Source of the DNA: Malania oleifera
Taxonomy: Eukaryota > Streptophyta > Magnoliopsida > Santalales > Ximeniaceae
Direction: 5' to 3'
DNA: 64,000 nt
Assembly: GCF_029873635.1 (NCBI RefSeq)
Contig: NC_080419.1
Location: forward strand, 69,421,823 to 69,485,822
The translations under genes and the position numbers were made by a program. Under the pieces are notes generated by a model that did not search any database, had not been told where the DNA came from, and saw nothing but the letters and a program-made list of their open reading frames with translations. Positions within the stretch are counted from its first letter, which is position 1. Each line of letters begins with the position of its first letter. Shown one piece after another: positions 35,901 through 47,686 of this stretch.

Positions 35901-38900
35901 GTCTAGTAAAATTTATAAAATAATCACTAAAGTACTAGCTAAAAGGTTGATTGTGGTGTTTGATAAGACTCTTACTAAGGCCCAAAGTGTGTTTATTGGG
36001 ATTTTGGTGGGGGTGTAATGGATGCCTGGGGGTGGGGAGACAGATCATGGATGCCGTTCTGATTGTGAATGAAGTTGTTGAGGATATCAGGAGAAGGAAG
36101 AAGAAAGGGCTCATTTTTAAGTTGGATTTTGAGAGTATGATAAGGTGTGTTCGAACTTCTTGGATAAGATTTTTATGAGGAAGGGCTTTGAGTAGAGATG
36201 GTATAGTTGGATGAAAGGTTGCTCCTCAGATGTGAATTATTCGGTGTTAGTGAACAATGAGCCTAAATCCTGGTTTAGGGCTATGAGGGGGATACACAAG
36301 GGGTCCCTCTCTCCCCATTTTTGTTTGTTTTAGTGGTGGATGTGTTGAGTAGGATGGATAGAGGTATGGTGAAAAATCTGGGAGTTGGGGGGGGGGGGGG
36401 GTGGATGAGTTAATAGTTTTGCACTTTTAGTTTGCTGGCAACACTCTCTCTTTCTTAGAGGATCATGGGTCATTTTTTTTGAATATTTTGGGGCTTCTCC
36501 ATATTTTTGAAAGGGTATCGGTGCTTAAGATTAATATGTAGAAGTGTTGATTCACGGCTATTAATATCCCTATGGAGCACGTTAGGGAGTTATCCTCAGA
36601 GGTAGGGTACTTTGCATTGGATTGGCCGTCATCCTATTTAGGGGTTCCTTTGGGGGGCAATCCTAGATCTGCAAGTTTTTGGGATTTGGTTGTTGAAAGA
36701 CTGTCTAAGAGTTTAGATGGGTGGAAGGGTGATCTTTTTTCTGCAGGAGGTAAGATTACTCATTAAGGCTTGTCTTTCTACCATCTTGCGGTATTTTCTT
36801 TCTATTTTTAAAAATTTCTGCGATGGTTGTTAGTAAGATTGAGAGAATTATGAGAGATTGACCTTTGGTCAGGGGTGGGGAGTTTTAGGGATCATTTGGT
36901 GAGGTGGGAGGTAGTTTTTAGGTCTAAACAGGAGGGTGCTTTGCATCTTGGAAATTTAGTGTCTAAAAACATGACTGTCGTGCTAGAAGATTCTTCCTTA
37001 TCGCATAAAGTTGTTAAAAGCAAGTTCAGACTTGACGAGAATGGGTGGGATACAAATTTGGGTCGTAGATGTTCTTCGAAAAGTCTATTTCTCAGATTAT
37101 CCCCTCTTTATTCCCTATACTAAATTTCGCTGGGTAGGGGTTGCAATATCCGATTTTGGAAAGACCTATGGTTGGGGAATGTTGTTTTGTCCACCTCTTT
37201 TCCTCACCTATTTCGTTTGAACTCAAGACAGGATGGATCCATTTCTTCTTTTATTGTAGAGCTGGGTGGTCCTTTACCTTCATGGGATTTTCACTTTTGA
37301 AGATCCTTGAATGCTAGAGAGATGGAAGATCCTCTTTGTTAGTCTTGTTGAATAATTGTCGGGTCCCTTTGGAAGCTGATAGCCAATCTTGGTCCTTGGA
37401 TCCCTGAGGGTTTTATTCCTGCAAATCTTTTTGCGAGTTCTTGTCTAGTATAATTTTTCTTTTCCACTCTATAAAACTATTTGCAAGGCCAAAGTCCCCC
37501 TTAAAATCAAATCTTCTCTCCGGTTGGTTGTGCTTAATAGCATTAATGCCCATAACTCGTTGCAGATTAGAAGACTGTTGAAGGTTCTCTCTCTGGATGT
37601 ATGTGTGCTTTGTTTTAACTGCTCTGCATCTTTTCATGCATTGTGATTTTTCTTGGAGGGTTTGTAACAAGTCATTTAATTATTTTGGAGAATCTTGGGT
37701 TTGTCTAGAGATACTGAAGAAGTTTCTGGCAATTCATTTTGTCGGTTCGATTAGGAACAAGGAAGGTAAAGAGTTATAGAAATGTGCTTCCTTTGCAGTA
37801 TTTTGGGGCCTGTGGATGGAACGAAGCACACATATTCTCTCTGGAAGAAGCAATCATTTCTGTTGGTTTAGGAGAAGATTCACTATTTGGCTTCTCTTTG
37901 GTGCATGGGTCAACTTCAAGTTGGGGAGGTGTGTTTTTCAGATATTCAGCTAGATTGACATTCCTTGTTGACTTGTTAGGGCATGCTGGTTATTCTGGGT
38001 TGTTTTTGGTGTTTTTTAGTTTTTTCCTTTTGGCTTTTTCTGCGGTAACCCAGAGTGTGGAAAGGAGGTGTCCTATTCTCTTGTCTGTACATTCTTAATC
38101 TATCAATGAATTTCATTTGTTATAAAAAAAATATATTGAATTAAAACTTCAGATTGTCAGATCTAGTGAGTTTTGGAATGAAAATGTACCATGTTTTGGA
38201 ATGTTGTACGGATACTTGGTTCGTTAGGGTGTTAATGTTTTCTAAAACTATGGTTTGGATATTGTTGACAAGGAAAAACAATATGAGTATAATGTTAACT
38301 TGGCCAAAAAAAAAAAAAAACCAAAAATTTTTTTGGGGGGGGGGGGGGGTGGGTTTATATTTCACCCAAATACTTTCTTGGATTTCAATATTTGTTACTT
38401 CAGCTGAAAAAACACTTTTTTGTTCATTCATAACCATCCTTACAATGTCCATTTGCCTTTATGGTGGAGGGAAGTTTTGATTGGTGGTAGAAACTAGACA
38501 ACTTAGTGACAAATTGTTAACCAGTTGATGACAAATCTTGCACAACCAGGTAGCTGACAGTTGGGTGAGGACTCGCACAGAACCAAGTACTACAAGCCAT
38601 TATTTGCATTCCCAATTTACCTCATTTCCGTTCCCAAAAGGGGGAAATTATTAATTCCCTTTCATGCACTTTGATTAATTATGTTCGACTTGGAATCTAA
38701 CATGATACTAAAAAACAGACTTAAATCCCACAACAATTTGATGAAAATGAACTATCAAATTCCACTTTGATTAATTATGTTGGACTTGGAATCTTGCATG
38801 ATTCTAAAAACAGACTTAAATCCGACAATGATTTGATGAAAATGAACTATCAAATCACATAACCCTAATGTTGAACTTGGTTACTTTCAGTTGACCTAAC

Positions 38901-40008
38901 TCAGGCTGCTAGCCTAATTTTGTTTGGGCGGGTATTTTTTTGTCGATCTATAGGGCTTTTTATTTTATTTTCCTTTCTTTTAAATTTTTTTTGGTGTGTC
39001 AGGTTGGGAAGCATATCTTTAGTAAAAATCAAGGGGGTGAGTGTAATTTTCTCTATTTATTATTTGTACACCACCCCTACTCAAACAGTGAACTTTGGTG
39101 AGATAATTATTATGGTTAATATGAATGGTTGTATTATTTACACTATTGCACATTACCCTTTTGCACCCTATTTTAATGGTTGTTGGGGGCACTGTTTCAT
39201 GCTCCAAGTACCTGTTTTGCAGTTCTTTTCTTTGCATTCAGATGTTGAGCTTTGTCACATTCTTCATTGCTATTTTTTTATTTTTTATTTTTTATTTTTT
39301 GACATTTTATAATTCTGCAAATTAAGCTCTTTGGGAGATGTTTTTTAACTGAGAAAATGCTGTATTTCCTGTATGATTTTTATGTCACCTGTTATGAATC
39401 TGGTATGTCTCCATAATCATTTGGGATTATTATGTATTTTTTTTCTGTTTAATTTTTTTTTTTCAAAATGATATAATTTCTTGTGTTATGAGAAATTGTT
39501 GGTGGTATACTCCCCTTTCAATATTTTAGACGACGCATTCATTGTTCATCCAAATTACATGAAAAGATGTTTAAGATTATGCTTTCTCTTTTTTCTTTCT
39601 ATGATAGCTGTTCTTTCTGCAAACATCCATCTTATAATATTTTTGTTATTTCAGATCCTCATCTACTGTAGATCATCTTTGCCACCACAACATCAGTGGC
39701 CTAAAAACCATAAACTTTTCACCTTGGATGTGGTTTACCTCCATGACAAGCCTGGACCTGATAACTGTCCTCAAAAGGTGTATGATGCACTTGTGGATGC
39801 ACTTGAGCACGTTAGCGAGTACGAGGGCTACATCTTTGAGACTGGGCAGGGACTAGTGCGTCCCCTTTTTCGTCACATGTGTATCTTGTTGGCACACCCT
39901 CAACAACGTTGTATGCAGGATGATATTGACATACCCAAGTCGCTTACAAAGAAGTCACCTGCAGCTGAGCCTGTGCCTGGTGAAGATAATATTCCTGTAT
40001 CCAGTTAA
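23697..40008 (+). CDS. MERIT40/BABAM1-like BRISC-complex subunit, three exons
   Basis: Exons 23697-23957, 30747-30911 and 39655-40008 join in phase 0 to a 259-residue protein. It matches the plant proteins named BRISC and BRCA1-A complex member 1-like. The start has a von Willebrand A-like strand DILFCIDADVESLVEM and RLDSIKQAILLFVNAKL. The middle has DLTQIFRVAAYEAKKSRAQN, and the end has FTLDVVYLHDKPGPDNCPQK and DALVDALEHVSEYEGYIFE. In animals this scaffold subunit holds together complexes carrying the Lys63-specific deubiquitinase BRCC36, in DNA repair and signalling; the plant role is inferred. Human MERIT40 is longer (about 330 residues). Introns of 6789 and 8743 bp hold LINE fragments but no exon is damaged. 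A possible polyadenylation signal AATAAA lies at 40383. Confidence 0.9.
26224..27800 (-). pseudogene. LINE (L1-type) reverse transcriptase 3' fragment
   Basis: Lies in intron 1, opposite to the gene. From about 27330 down there is the GLGLGNV then GNGYGDFP signature of the L1 RT C-terminal region. Around 26598-26500 there is a zinc-finger-like end, MCNEPNETISHFFIHCKVSRCRW (C, C, H, H/C pattern), which typically closes plant L1 ORF2, and it reads on to a stop at 26224. Multiple stops and frameshifts (27078-26731 is in another frame). The 5' parts are missing, as in most truncated LINE copies. Confidence 0.75.
27935..28545 (+). pseudogene. LINE reverse transcriptase fragment
   Basis: In intron 1 on the gene's strand. 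The RT active-site region appears as FVDDSLILCSVDKEEIKWF (normally FADD) near 27945. Further on, a segment equivalent to the LGVRNL then NQVFLLKWLWRFERRGGALW motif lies at about 28430-28530, in shifted frames. Heavily decayed. It precedes an endonuclease fragment rather than following it, so the two are separate insertions or rearranged. Confidence 0.7.
28846..29835 (+). pseudogene. LINE endonuclease fragment
   Basis: Starts LFCWNVRGLNEKAKR at 28855, the conserved N-terminal strand of L1 apurinic endonucleases, with WNVRGL intact. A QET motif (the catalytic Glu region) is at about 28948, and the NHFPILLD motif at about 29560, where SDHFPI is usual, so the catalytic Asp is replaced by Asn. It continues to GPSPFCFENTWL and LIKEWGS. 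A run of 26 G at 29408-29433 interrupts the domain. Frames shift at least twice. Confidence 0.75.
29408..29433 (+). repeat. Run of 26 G
   Basis: Follows seven T. Similar runs occur at 34534-34546 (13 G), 36387-36401 (15 G) and 38335-38349 (15 G), all on the gene's sense strand in its introns. They may form quadruplexes or may be sequencing or assembly artefacts. Confidence 0.95.
29842..30198 (-). pseudogene. LINE ORF1-like fragment
   Basis: 118 open codons in intron 1, antisense to the gene: SGKFLEREWKLKGREHSAII then PGGKVFIGEVLLKQCIQL, resembling the N-terminal ORF of plant L1 elements (W, hydrophobic and Gly pattern). Identification is by overall resemblance, not by a diagnostic motif. It abuts the sense endonuclease fragment, which suggests rearrangement or nested insertion. 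Confidence 0.45.
30747..30911 (+). CDS. MERIT40-like gene, exon 2
   Basis: 55 codons between acceptor TTTTGAAG|CTTCGA (30746/30747) and the strong donor GTG|GTAAGT (30911/30912). It encodes LRREFSSEVDSAVVALRGLS and then QADLTQIFRVAAYEAKKSRA, the most conserved block of plant homologues. Confidence 0.9.
31530..32290 (-). pseudogene. LINE reverse transcriptase 3' fragment in intron 2
   Basis: Minus-strand pieces equivalent to the L1 RT C-terminal region: a Leu/Trp-Gly stretch (NPNILAFWGG), QSQKGVPDLVIW and LGYGYGGSLKRLIPYY, in the order seen in plant L1 elements. Many stops. The lower end borders an A/G-rich tract (about 31465-31520). Confidence 0.55.
33550..38131 (+). mobile_element. LINE (L1-type), near full length but decayed
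   Basis: In intron 2, on the gene's strand. The end of ORF1 is at about 34250-34563. The endonuclease begins KIVSWNVRCLGDKEE at 34564 and shows QETKLALIDGE, CGGDFNAVRFPQEKEGG at about 34960 and a FDHFPMF end near 35220. Reverse transcriptase traces include PEKSRPIKISDYSPISLV (35850) and KGLIFKLDFE (36105); LGVPLGGNPR follows at 36640 and a Cys/His-rich end near 37600. The element ends at 38131 in an A run after TGTACATTCTTAATCTATCAATG, a typical plant LINE tail. The 5' limit is uncertain and may reach about 32600. Numerous stops and shifts make it inactive. Confidence 0.75.
38667..38855. repeat. Tandem duplication, two 96-bp units
   Basis: Units begin CACTTTGATTAATTATGTT at 38667 and 38763 and both end GAAAATGAACTATCAAAT, with about 10 differences. 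Intronic, no coding sense. Confidence 0.9.
39655..40008 (+). CDS. MERIT40-like gene, exon 3
   Basis: 117 codons and TAA. Acceptor TTGTTATTTCAG|ATCCTC at 39654/39655. It encodes ILIYCRSSLPPQHQWP, YLHDKPGPDNCPQK and the acidic, non-conserved tail ending IPVSS. The open frame upstream of 39655 is intron. Confidence 0.9.
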   Translation: MLIYCRSSLPPQHQWPKNHKLFTLDVVYLHDKPGPDNCPQKVYDALVDALEHVSEYEGYIFETGQGLVRPLFRHMCILLAHPQQRCMQDDIDIPKSLTKKSPAAEPVPGEDNIPVSS

Positions 40009-41680
40009 TGAAAACATATGCATGGAGTGAGCTCGTGTTGCTGTGGTAGTTGCATATACGGTTTGATCTCCTACCGAGCAAGGTAGTTCAATGAGTTGCA
40101 ACTCCCCTGTGTTTTTTTTTTTTTTGGGTATCATTGTAATTATAATTGTGTTTGTTTATATTGGAATTTCAGTTTATCTGTTAAGTTAAATTAGAAATTC
40201 AATGCTGAACATGCTCTTTTATTTTAGTTCTTGCTTGGCAAATAGGAATGCAGATGCTTGAAATGTTCTGTAGTATTCTCCCTAGCACTATTGAAATGGG
40301 ATGAAATTTTTTTTATTTATTGGTAGATGATTGGCGGCATTGACCCCTGCAGGGTGTGCCAACCTTGTTGCTCAATTGTCATAATAAAAATAAGGCCAAA
40401 TGATACTAATATCTCTTTTTGAGGTTTGATTTTTAAAATAAATGTAAATTTACGATGAGATTTAAAAATTTTTATGGACTTTTCTTAATGTTCGATAAAA
40501 ATATGTGGGGGCTATTAGAATATAAAGTTATTAAAGGGGTTGAACAGCTGAAAATCATGTAAAATTGCAATCACTCATTTAACTATTGAACTCCTTGTGT
40601 TTAGGGGATATGTCATCAGCATTAAGAGTGGAATGACTTTTTTGGTTTTCAGCTATTACTGGACTTGCATAAAATGTTCTTATTCAATTTATCTTTTATT
40701 ATTCTCCCTCCCCATGGATCATATTTCAAACTTTTCTACATTTTGTTTTAGTTGGACAATTTGGATACATTAATATCCACGTGGAAAGTTTTAAATGGCA
40801 AGTTTGAAAATAAAGTGAAATAAGTAGGCTTTGGACATATTGATAGTTAAAATTCGAAACTTTTATGTTATAAGCAATAGGTCCGGATCATTAGAGAGGG
40901 AAGTTCAATGTGAGATTCCACTAAAACGCGCGTGCACGCGCGCGCGCGCGCACACAAACTTGGGGTTATATACTTGTTTAGGAAATCGATGTAATGTTAA
41001 AAAAAAAAAAAAAAAAGTTGAAGTGACATGATAATTTTTTTTGTAATATTTAGGTATTTTGTTTTTGAACACTGAGAAAACCTCTCATTAGTGAGTTTAA
41101 TTAAGTCAATTTGAGTTATCGAACACGGAATAATTTAGAACTGTTTAATAATTAACTTAGTTGACAATTAAATATGCATATTTTTATGATTTTACTGCTT
41201 TTGGGAGCTCACTTTCTTGCTTATGAACATGAAAATTATTAGGAAAAAACATAAGAAAATATGGAAAATACAAAGGGATTTTTGCTTTTTCTTTGTCTTA
41301 CCTCCTAATTGCCCATGGTCACCATTGGTCACCACCAAATTTTAAAACATAGGAAAAGAAATTTGGATCATATCCTCAAATCACTATAATACAATTGCAT
41401 TTGTATCCTAACTCAAAAGTACTGTACATGGGGGCGGGGGGGAGGGATCCCCCCAATACACCTCTTCTAGGGATTTTGCGCATGAAGGGCTCATTGTAAC
41501 AAACTTTAAGTAGATAACTCTTCTAAATATGAGTCATAACTCAATGGAGATAAATTTCATCTCTCAAATATTGTAGTTGCACTAATTAACCAAATACCAT
41601 AAGGATGAGTAGAAATACTAATGCTTAAAGAAACTACTTAATGACTTGTTAATTACTCATTGAATCTAATTCATGGGATC
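40009..41680. other. 3' flank of the MERIT40-like gene
   Basis: The 3' UTR with possible AATAAA at 40383, then AT-rich intergenic DNA without a recognisable gene. An alternating purine-pyrimidine block GCGCGTGCACGCGCGC followed by CA repeats lies at about 40927-40956, a good Z-DNA candidate. The A run at 40999-41016 may mark an old polyadenylated insertion. Confidence 0.5.
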
Positions 41681-41689
41681 TCTAAGGTT

Positions 41690-42540
41690 GGCTTGCCATA
41701 TCCTTCAATGTTTTTCTTCTAGAAGCTCTCTAACTAGTCCATTAATTAGAGCATCTGCTAAATTTTCCTCTAACTGCACAAAATTAGAGTGATTACTCCA
41801 TGATAAATTGATTGAAAATTGTCTTAGGTGTATATGCTTACTCTTGCCCTTATATACCTTTTTATTTGTTCAAACTATAGCTACTAATTAGTCTCAATCT
41901 GTAGATATAGGTGGTACCAATTTTAGCCACAACCATTTTTCCTATTAGCTTATTCAATCCTTAAATAGATAATAAGTTGTTCGAGGTTCATGTCCTTCTT
42001 CTTACACATTAGCTTCTTCTTGGTCTCATTCTAAGATGGAGGCAATTTGTCAAATAAGGAGGCTATTTGGAACAACTTGGCATGTCATGTAACAACTTTT
42101 GAAACTCAAACTTATAGATCAATTGTCTTATCATCAATCACCTTATAGCAAAGGAATTTTTTCTATATGCAAATTTCTTGGATCCAACAACTTTAATCAC
42201 ATAATTTTTATTAAAAATTTCTTAGATGCCCTTGGTTGTGTTATGTAAATAAAGTGTTTGTATAACTCGTTCAATAGTGTTTAGAATACAATTCCTATAC
42301 TTCTTGTTATCATCCTACCATTTCTTAACTACATTCCAAGTAGATATCCCCTTCTTGTTGTCACTAGGGAGTTTCTAGAGCATAGGCCACAAACAGCATT
42401 TTCAAAGCAAAGTATATCTTTGCATACCAAAATTTATTATTGGTTCCATCAAATTACTTAGCCCATGGGAGGTTAGCTAGTAATTTCTCAGCAGAAAAGT
42501 TGAAGGTGGTCATCTTGGCTTTAAGAATGTTGAAAATAAG
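41690..42540 (-). pseudogene. Collapsed copia remnant: gag start joined to RNase H end
   Basis: Minus strand from about 42520: a copia Gag start with FDGTNNKFWYAKIYFALK, some gag-like sequence with stops, then at about 41790-41690 the RNase H tail EENLADALINGLVRELLEEK, which normally ends pol (usual form ENLADPLTKGL). The few hundred bases between replace about 3.5 kb of element, so a large internal deletion joined the ends. No LTRs recognised. Confidence 0.6.
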
Positions 42541-44383
42541 TGGATATAAAATTAATTAAATAAATAATCAAGAAGGAAATTACTTAATCCAAATTAAAGT
42601 GTGAAATGGTCACTATCCTTAAAGGTGATTTTGCGCCCTGTGGAGAAAATATCTCAACGCAAGTATGCGTATGACCTCTAAAATTACTCAAAAAGGCTCG
42701 TTTATGTGCACTCGCAAAACCAAAGGTGTTGAGGCTATGGAGAAAGCAGTCAAAGATTATCAGAACTGAGAAAAGTGCAAATTAGTTTAAAGAAAAGAAT
42801 ACAGAAACAAACTCATGTTTCTTTTTTTTGCGTTAAAGACTTTTAAAGCGAAGACCTTTCTATAGGCTACTAAAGAGTAACATTTCAAGAAAATAAGTAG
42901 AATGTATAAAATAAAATTTGAGACAAATAGGTGTTAAATCATTATTTAAAAAATAAGTGTTTGATTAATAATGATCTAATTGACATACTAGTTTAGATAA
43001 TGAAGTTGTTAAACTTAACTAATAATAATGTTGCAAAACTAATTTGGTCATTACTAGATAATTCAAAACGGTAAGATAACTATATTTTAGCGAAACTTTT
43101 TAAAACATTTGTGAGGCGCATGTTGATATGATTTAGTTCAATGTTTATTCTCAAAACCATCACTAAAAGATGCATTTTTTAGTTAGGGAGGGGGTGTGTG
43201 AACGTAAATGATTACAAACTTCTCCAAAGTTCATGTCGGACAAATTAATTTAAAACAAGTCACATAACTCCAACATATTAACTCTATCCCTTTTTTCACA
43301 CGCGTGCACGCACACGCGCGGGCGCACACACACACACACACACACACATGCTATTCCACAACTTTTTTGACTTGAAAAAAGAGAAGGGCCTATTTAATAG
43401 CGGAACACAGTTCTATTTTCTCCTAATTTTTCAACAAATTATAAGAATATTGCCCTAAGTTTAATTTTTACAAAAATTAAAGATTTCGTCTAATCATCAA
43501 TTTAGTTGGGGGCATCCCGTGTCAATATGTGCTAGTTGAGGGGTTAAATTGTCAAAAATGCCTTTGAGTTTGCATTTTAGTAAATAAGAGTATATCTAGG
43601 TCAAACTTAGTGATAGGAGATATAAGTCATTAAGTGGCTCTAAGATTGAGAAACGAATAAACTACCTATGATATTTTGGGACATATGTCCAAAAAATAGA
43701 ATCAGAATAGTAAATAAAGTTTAGGGCTACTTGTATCATTTTTTGTGTTTTTTTTTTTTTTTTTGTTTCATTGAAGTACATTAGGAATAGATTATGATAA
43801 TATTTTACGTTATTAATTTTTTTTCTTGGTTTCAACAATTTCCATAAATCAAAATTTATAGTTTTCATTTGTCTTGATAACAACTGCCATAGTACTTTAG
43901 ATAAATTTTTGTTATGGATTAATTAATTTATTAGAGATATTTTTGTTAAAATTAAAATGAAATGACCGTGTGATTTTAGATAGAGTTAAAATAAAAAAAT
44001 ATTCATAAGTTTTCTTAAATTTTTGAAAAAAAAAATCATTCAAATATTTAAATATTCTTCAATTGCTATTAATTTATATTTAAAAAAATCATTCAAATAT
44101 TCAAATATTCATAAGTTTTCTTAAGTCATTAAAAGGTGATTAATAAACTAATTATTATTAATTTATATTTTTATTTATTGTATTTTCATTGTTTTAATAA
44201 AATTTTTAATTTTTATTTGATTCCAGTATAAACATGAGTATTCGTCCAATTAGATTTTTTTTTTAGTTTTGAAAATATTAACCAATAAGTTGCTAGCGGA
44301 CTTAATTACTATTTCGAGTATTTTTAGTTTTTGTTTTCATAATTTTTGTTGGTGATGCCAATAACTCCTAAATTTGCATAATA
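42541..44383. other. AT-rich intergenic stretch
   Basis: No gene seen. It holds a second Z-DNA-prone block (about 43299-43349: ACGCGTGCACGCACACGCGCGG then CA repeats). At 44000-44130 there are local repeats of TATTCATAAGTTTTCTTAA and AAATCATTCAAATATT, each twice. Confidence 0.5.
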
Positions 44384-45201
44384 ATAAGTGTTAGTCTTGG
44401 TGGCTACACTATCATGGTTTATATGTTTTGATGATATTAACCTATATGTCATTCCTAGTGTCCTTCCATCTTTGTAGATCATATTAGTATAGGTACACGT
44501 ACATGAAGTGCTGGATCAAAGACAAAGATCAGACCGAGTTTACATTCAAATAGGAAGATCAAATGGACACTCACTCGGAAGGACCCAAGCACACCAAAGG
44601 AAGCTTAATGTTGTATTTTATGTAATGGGTGTGTATTTGAGGTAGTCTATTTTGTAACTCTTTCTAGTTTTGTTTCTTACATGATTTCTAAGCAAGAGTT
44701 GAGCAAATGCATGCATACTAGGAAACTTGAGTTTTAGGTTTTCACTAAGTCACAAACTCAACATTTATAGTTTTCAAATATAAAGAGTTTGTCAAAAAGT
44801 CCTAAGCTTAAATGTGTTTTCTTAAGGGACAAGTTTTCAAAAATTCTAGTACTTTAAACATCTACATACTTAGTCCCGGTTTTGCCAAAACGAGCTTTAT
44901 ATCCTAAGGATTCAAAGAAAGTAAATTTTATTTTCAATAAACGACATACAAGTATATAAGATATCAAAATGATTTTTCAAATGTGTTTTTATTGACAAGA
45001 TCTCTTATATTCAAGGGGAAACTCTTTTGGACAAGTATTAAACTTAATTAGACTTTACATATTTCATATTCTTTTGTCCAAAAATGTCTTAAGTCATTAA
45101 AAGGCTTTTTGACGAGGAAAAACAGAGCAATCATCGACTAACGTAGTGCGCCTCAAGTCCAGAACACCCTTCGGTATTTAGGGCATAACTTTTGCTAAAA
45201 A

Positions 45202-47686
45202 TTTAATGCGCCGAACCCAAAACTAGGGTCCGGAATGTTATTTGAAAAAAATCTCTAATACTGCCTCGTGACGCCCCGAACCCACTAAGTGGGGTCCGGG
45301 TGCCACGTGTTCCATGTACTTGAACCTGGCTCTATATCAATTACACAGCGGAAATAATAACCCCTCAATAATATACAAGAGTTTCTACATCTATACGACC
45401 TCAAAAGTATAAACCAACATCCAGTATTCACAACCATTCACAATTCTAAAAACATAAATATATTACAACTTCAAAAATTATAACCAAAGTTTATACCCTC
45501 TTTTTCTTTCAAAAATGCTATACCAACCTCGAGCTCTCTAAGCTCGATCACGCGAAGGTCCTGAAAAGATGAAATTCAACTATCATGTGAGATACATCTC
45601 AGTAAGGATGGACTACATTATATCAGTGTGTGGCTATCATGAGGGTTTATGTACAACATATATATTATTATTTTCAAATGAAACCACAATTAAGAAATCA
45701 TTCTCTATTCCTACTCAAACACATGTAAGGTATTTTACCAATGTGAGTCCCCAAGGATAGGGGTGATTACCCGCTTATACAAGTAGCACCCCTCTGCTCT
45801 GATACCTTAAGCAACCTACGGTCACAACTGAAGCATATCAGGGCACTTACCTTACTCAGTAAGCCCTCAGGTGGTTAGTTAATTTCGTACTCACACATTC
45901 ACACAAAGGTTTACATGTAGAAGTTCCCGAGAATAAGGAATATTACCTGCCCATACAAGTAGCTTCCCTCTTCCCTAATACGTTATGCAGCCCAATATGG
46001 CTACATCTGATACCTATTAGAGCACTCACCTTTCTCAGCAAGCCCTTGGGTGAAGAGTATACCTCGCCCCAAATACATGTAATACTACTATGTTTAATAT
46101 TGATAATACTTTACTACTATACTCTTTATGGTGTTATCTTTGTATCATTCATTACATTCACATTCATATTTTGCATTTCTTATTTCTGTATTCATGTCCG
46201 TTTTCACATATTCTATTTTTAAGTCATTTTCGCCTGTTGTTCTTATATCCATTGCTTCCATATATGCTATTTCCATATTTATTGTTCTCATATTATCCAT
46301 GGTTAAACTTACAATTATGCATTTAGATCCCTTTATACCTGTGATAATCATAGTCATGCTTCCACCCCATAACGGATTGTGCGGCCCAAAGGCTAAACTT
46401 AACCCTGGTCGGCCCTCCAAAGTTAAATCAATCACATTCTATAGTCTGTAGGTATGATTGACCATTCCCATATCTGGTCTAGACTCCAGGGGGACGCTAT
46501 CCTTCTCAGCACAATCGACCATCCCGTCTCTACACTCTATCTAAGATGTGTGGGTGCACTAGCGCTACCATACTTATCCGCAATAGAACTGTGCCTTTTC
46601 TGGCACACCGAAGTTCTCAAACCATACATTGTAATTTAACATTACCAAACACATGCAAAATAAATCATATCACATTTTAATTCTCAATACATTTCCAATA
46701 ATTCCAACATCTCATACATATATCATAGTTCAACACAGAAACTTCATTTTACTCATGCCACACAATTTAACAACATATTTCATACGTTTATTGTAAAATA
46801 AGCCAACCCATAACCATCGTTCAGATATTGAAATCATACATTTAATTTATTGCACAACTAACTAAAAAATCTGCCATTTTAACTTTCCATTTTCACAAAT
46901 AATATCTAAAAACATTGCCCTAGGCTTAGAAATTTGCAATTCAAATGGTTGGCTTTTCAGAACCCACGTGAAAATCATATACATGTATATATAATATTTC
47001 CATTTTTCACCACTTATTTCCTCAAAAATGCTGATTTAATATATTCCCCTTACCTGATTTCTTGAATTATGCCCGCAGAAACCTGAAATGATACCTACGG
47101 CGCTCACCCGAACCCTGATTCAAAACCCTAATTTTATCAACTCAAATCTCAAAACAACACTCATTTAACACTTCCTAGGTTCCATATACTTCAATCTAAT
47201 AATAAAACTTTAAAAGATCCCATTTACTCTGATTTTGGGATAATGCCCCAAAACCCCAAATCAACGATCTGTTCCGATAGCTTTGCAAAGAATGATCCCC
47301 CGAACCTTGTAGTGGTCCTGAATCGTCAAAATAAGCCTTAAAGGAGCGGGAATCGAAGAAAATAGAGAGGGGAAATGTAGGTTTTCGGAGATGAAGGAAG
47401 AAGAATTTTTTATTTCATTTGAAACACTCGCAAGATCTTTTCTTTATATCACCTCTACAGAGAAAACCATCACTGGTTTTCTCAGCCCTCCAGAAAAGCA
47501 TCGCCGATTTTCTTTTTAACAGACCTTACTCTTACCGTTTAACCCATTACTGACTCGCGGTAATTTTAGAAAATCATCGCTGGTTTCCCCCTCACTTCAG
47601 AAAACCGTCACCAATTTTCTTTTCTCCTAGCCCCAAAACTTATTTTTCCCAATTTATTTTATTATTATATTTTTCAGGTCTTTACA
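45202..47686 (-). repeat. 3' LTR of the gag-only element, family B, 2485 bp
   Basis: Sense start TGTAAAGACCTGAAAAATA at 47686; the sense end is degenerate (GGGTTCGGCGCATTAAA) where the 5' LTR has GGGTTTGGGGTGTTACA. Sense features: GAAAACC/GGTTTTC inverted repeats (47640-47458), TATAAAG box (47458-47452), predicted spliced leader, two 180-bp-spaced repeats (about 46070-45760) and the GC-rich box (about 46412-46365). The purine tract AAGGAAGGGAGAA is at 47699-47687. Confidence 0.88.
45560..47228 (-). other. Predicted spliced leader (family B, 3' LTR copy)
   Basis: Donor 1 CAGA|GTAAAT at 47228/47227 (weakened), acceptor GAATCAG|GGTTCG at 47115/47114, exon 2 of 61 nt (47114-47054), donor 2 CAG|GTAAGG at 47054/47053, acceptor 2 TCTTTTCAG|GACCTT at 45561/45560. 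Introns are 113 and 1493 nt. Confidence 0.55.

Noticed and set aside
39481..39654. Extension of exon 3 upstream to ATG 39481
   Set aside because: Hydrophobic, T-rich intron sequence ending in a good acceptor at 39654; family homology starts at ILIYC.
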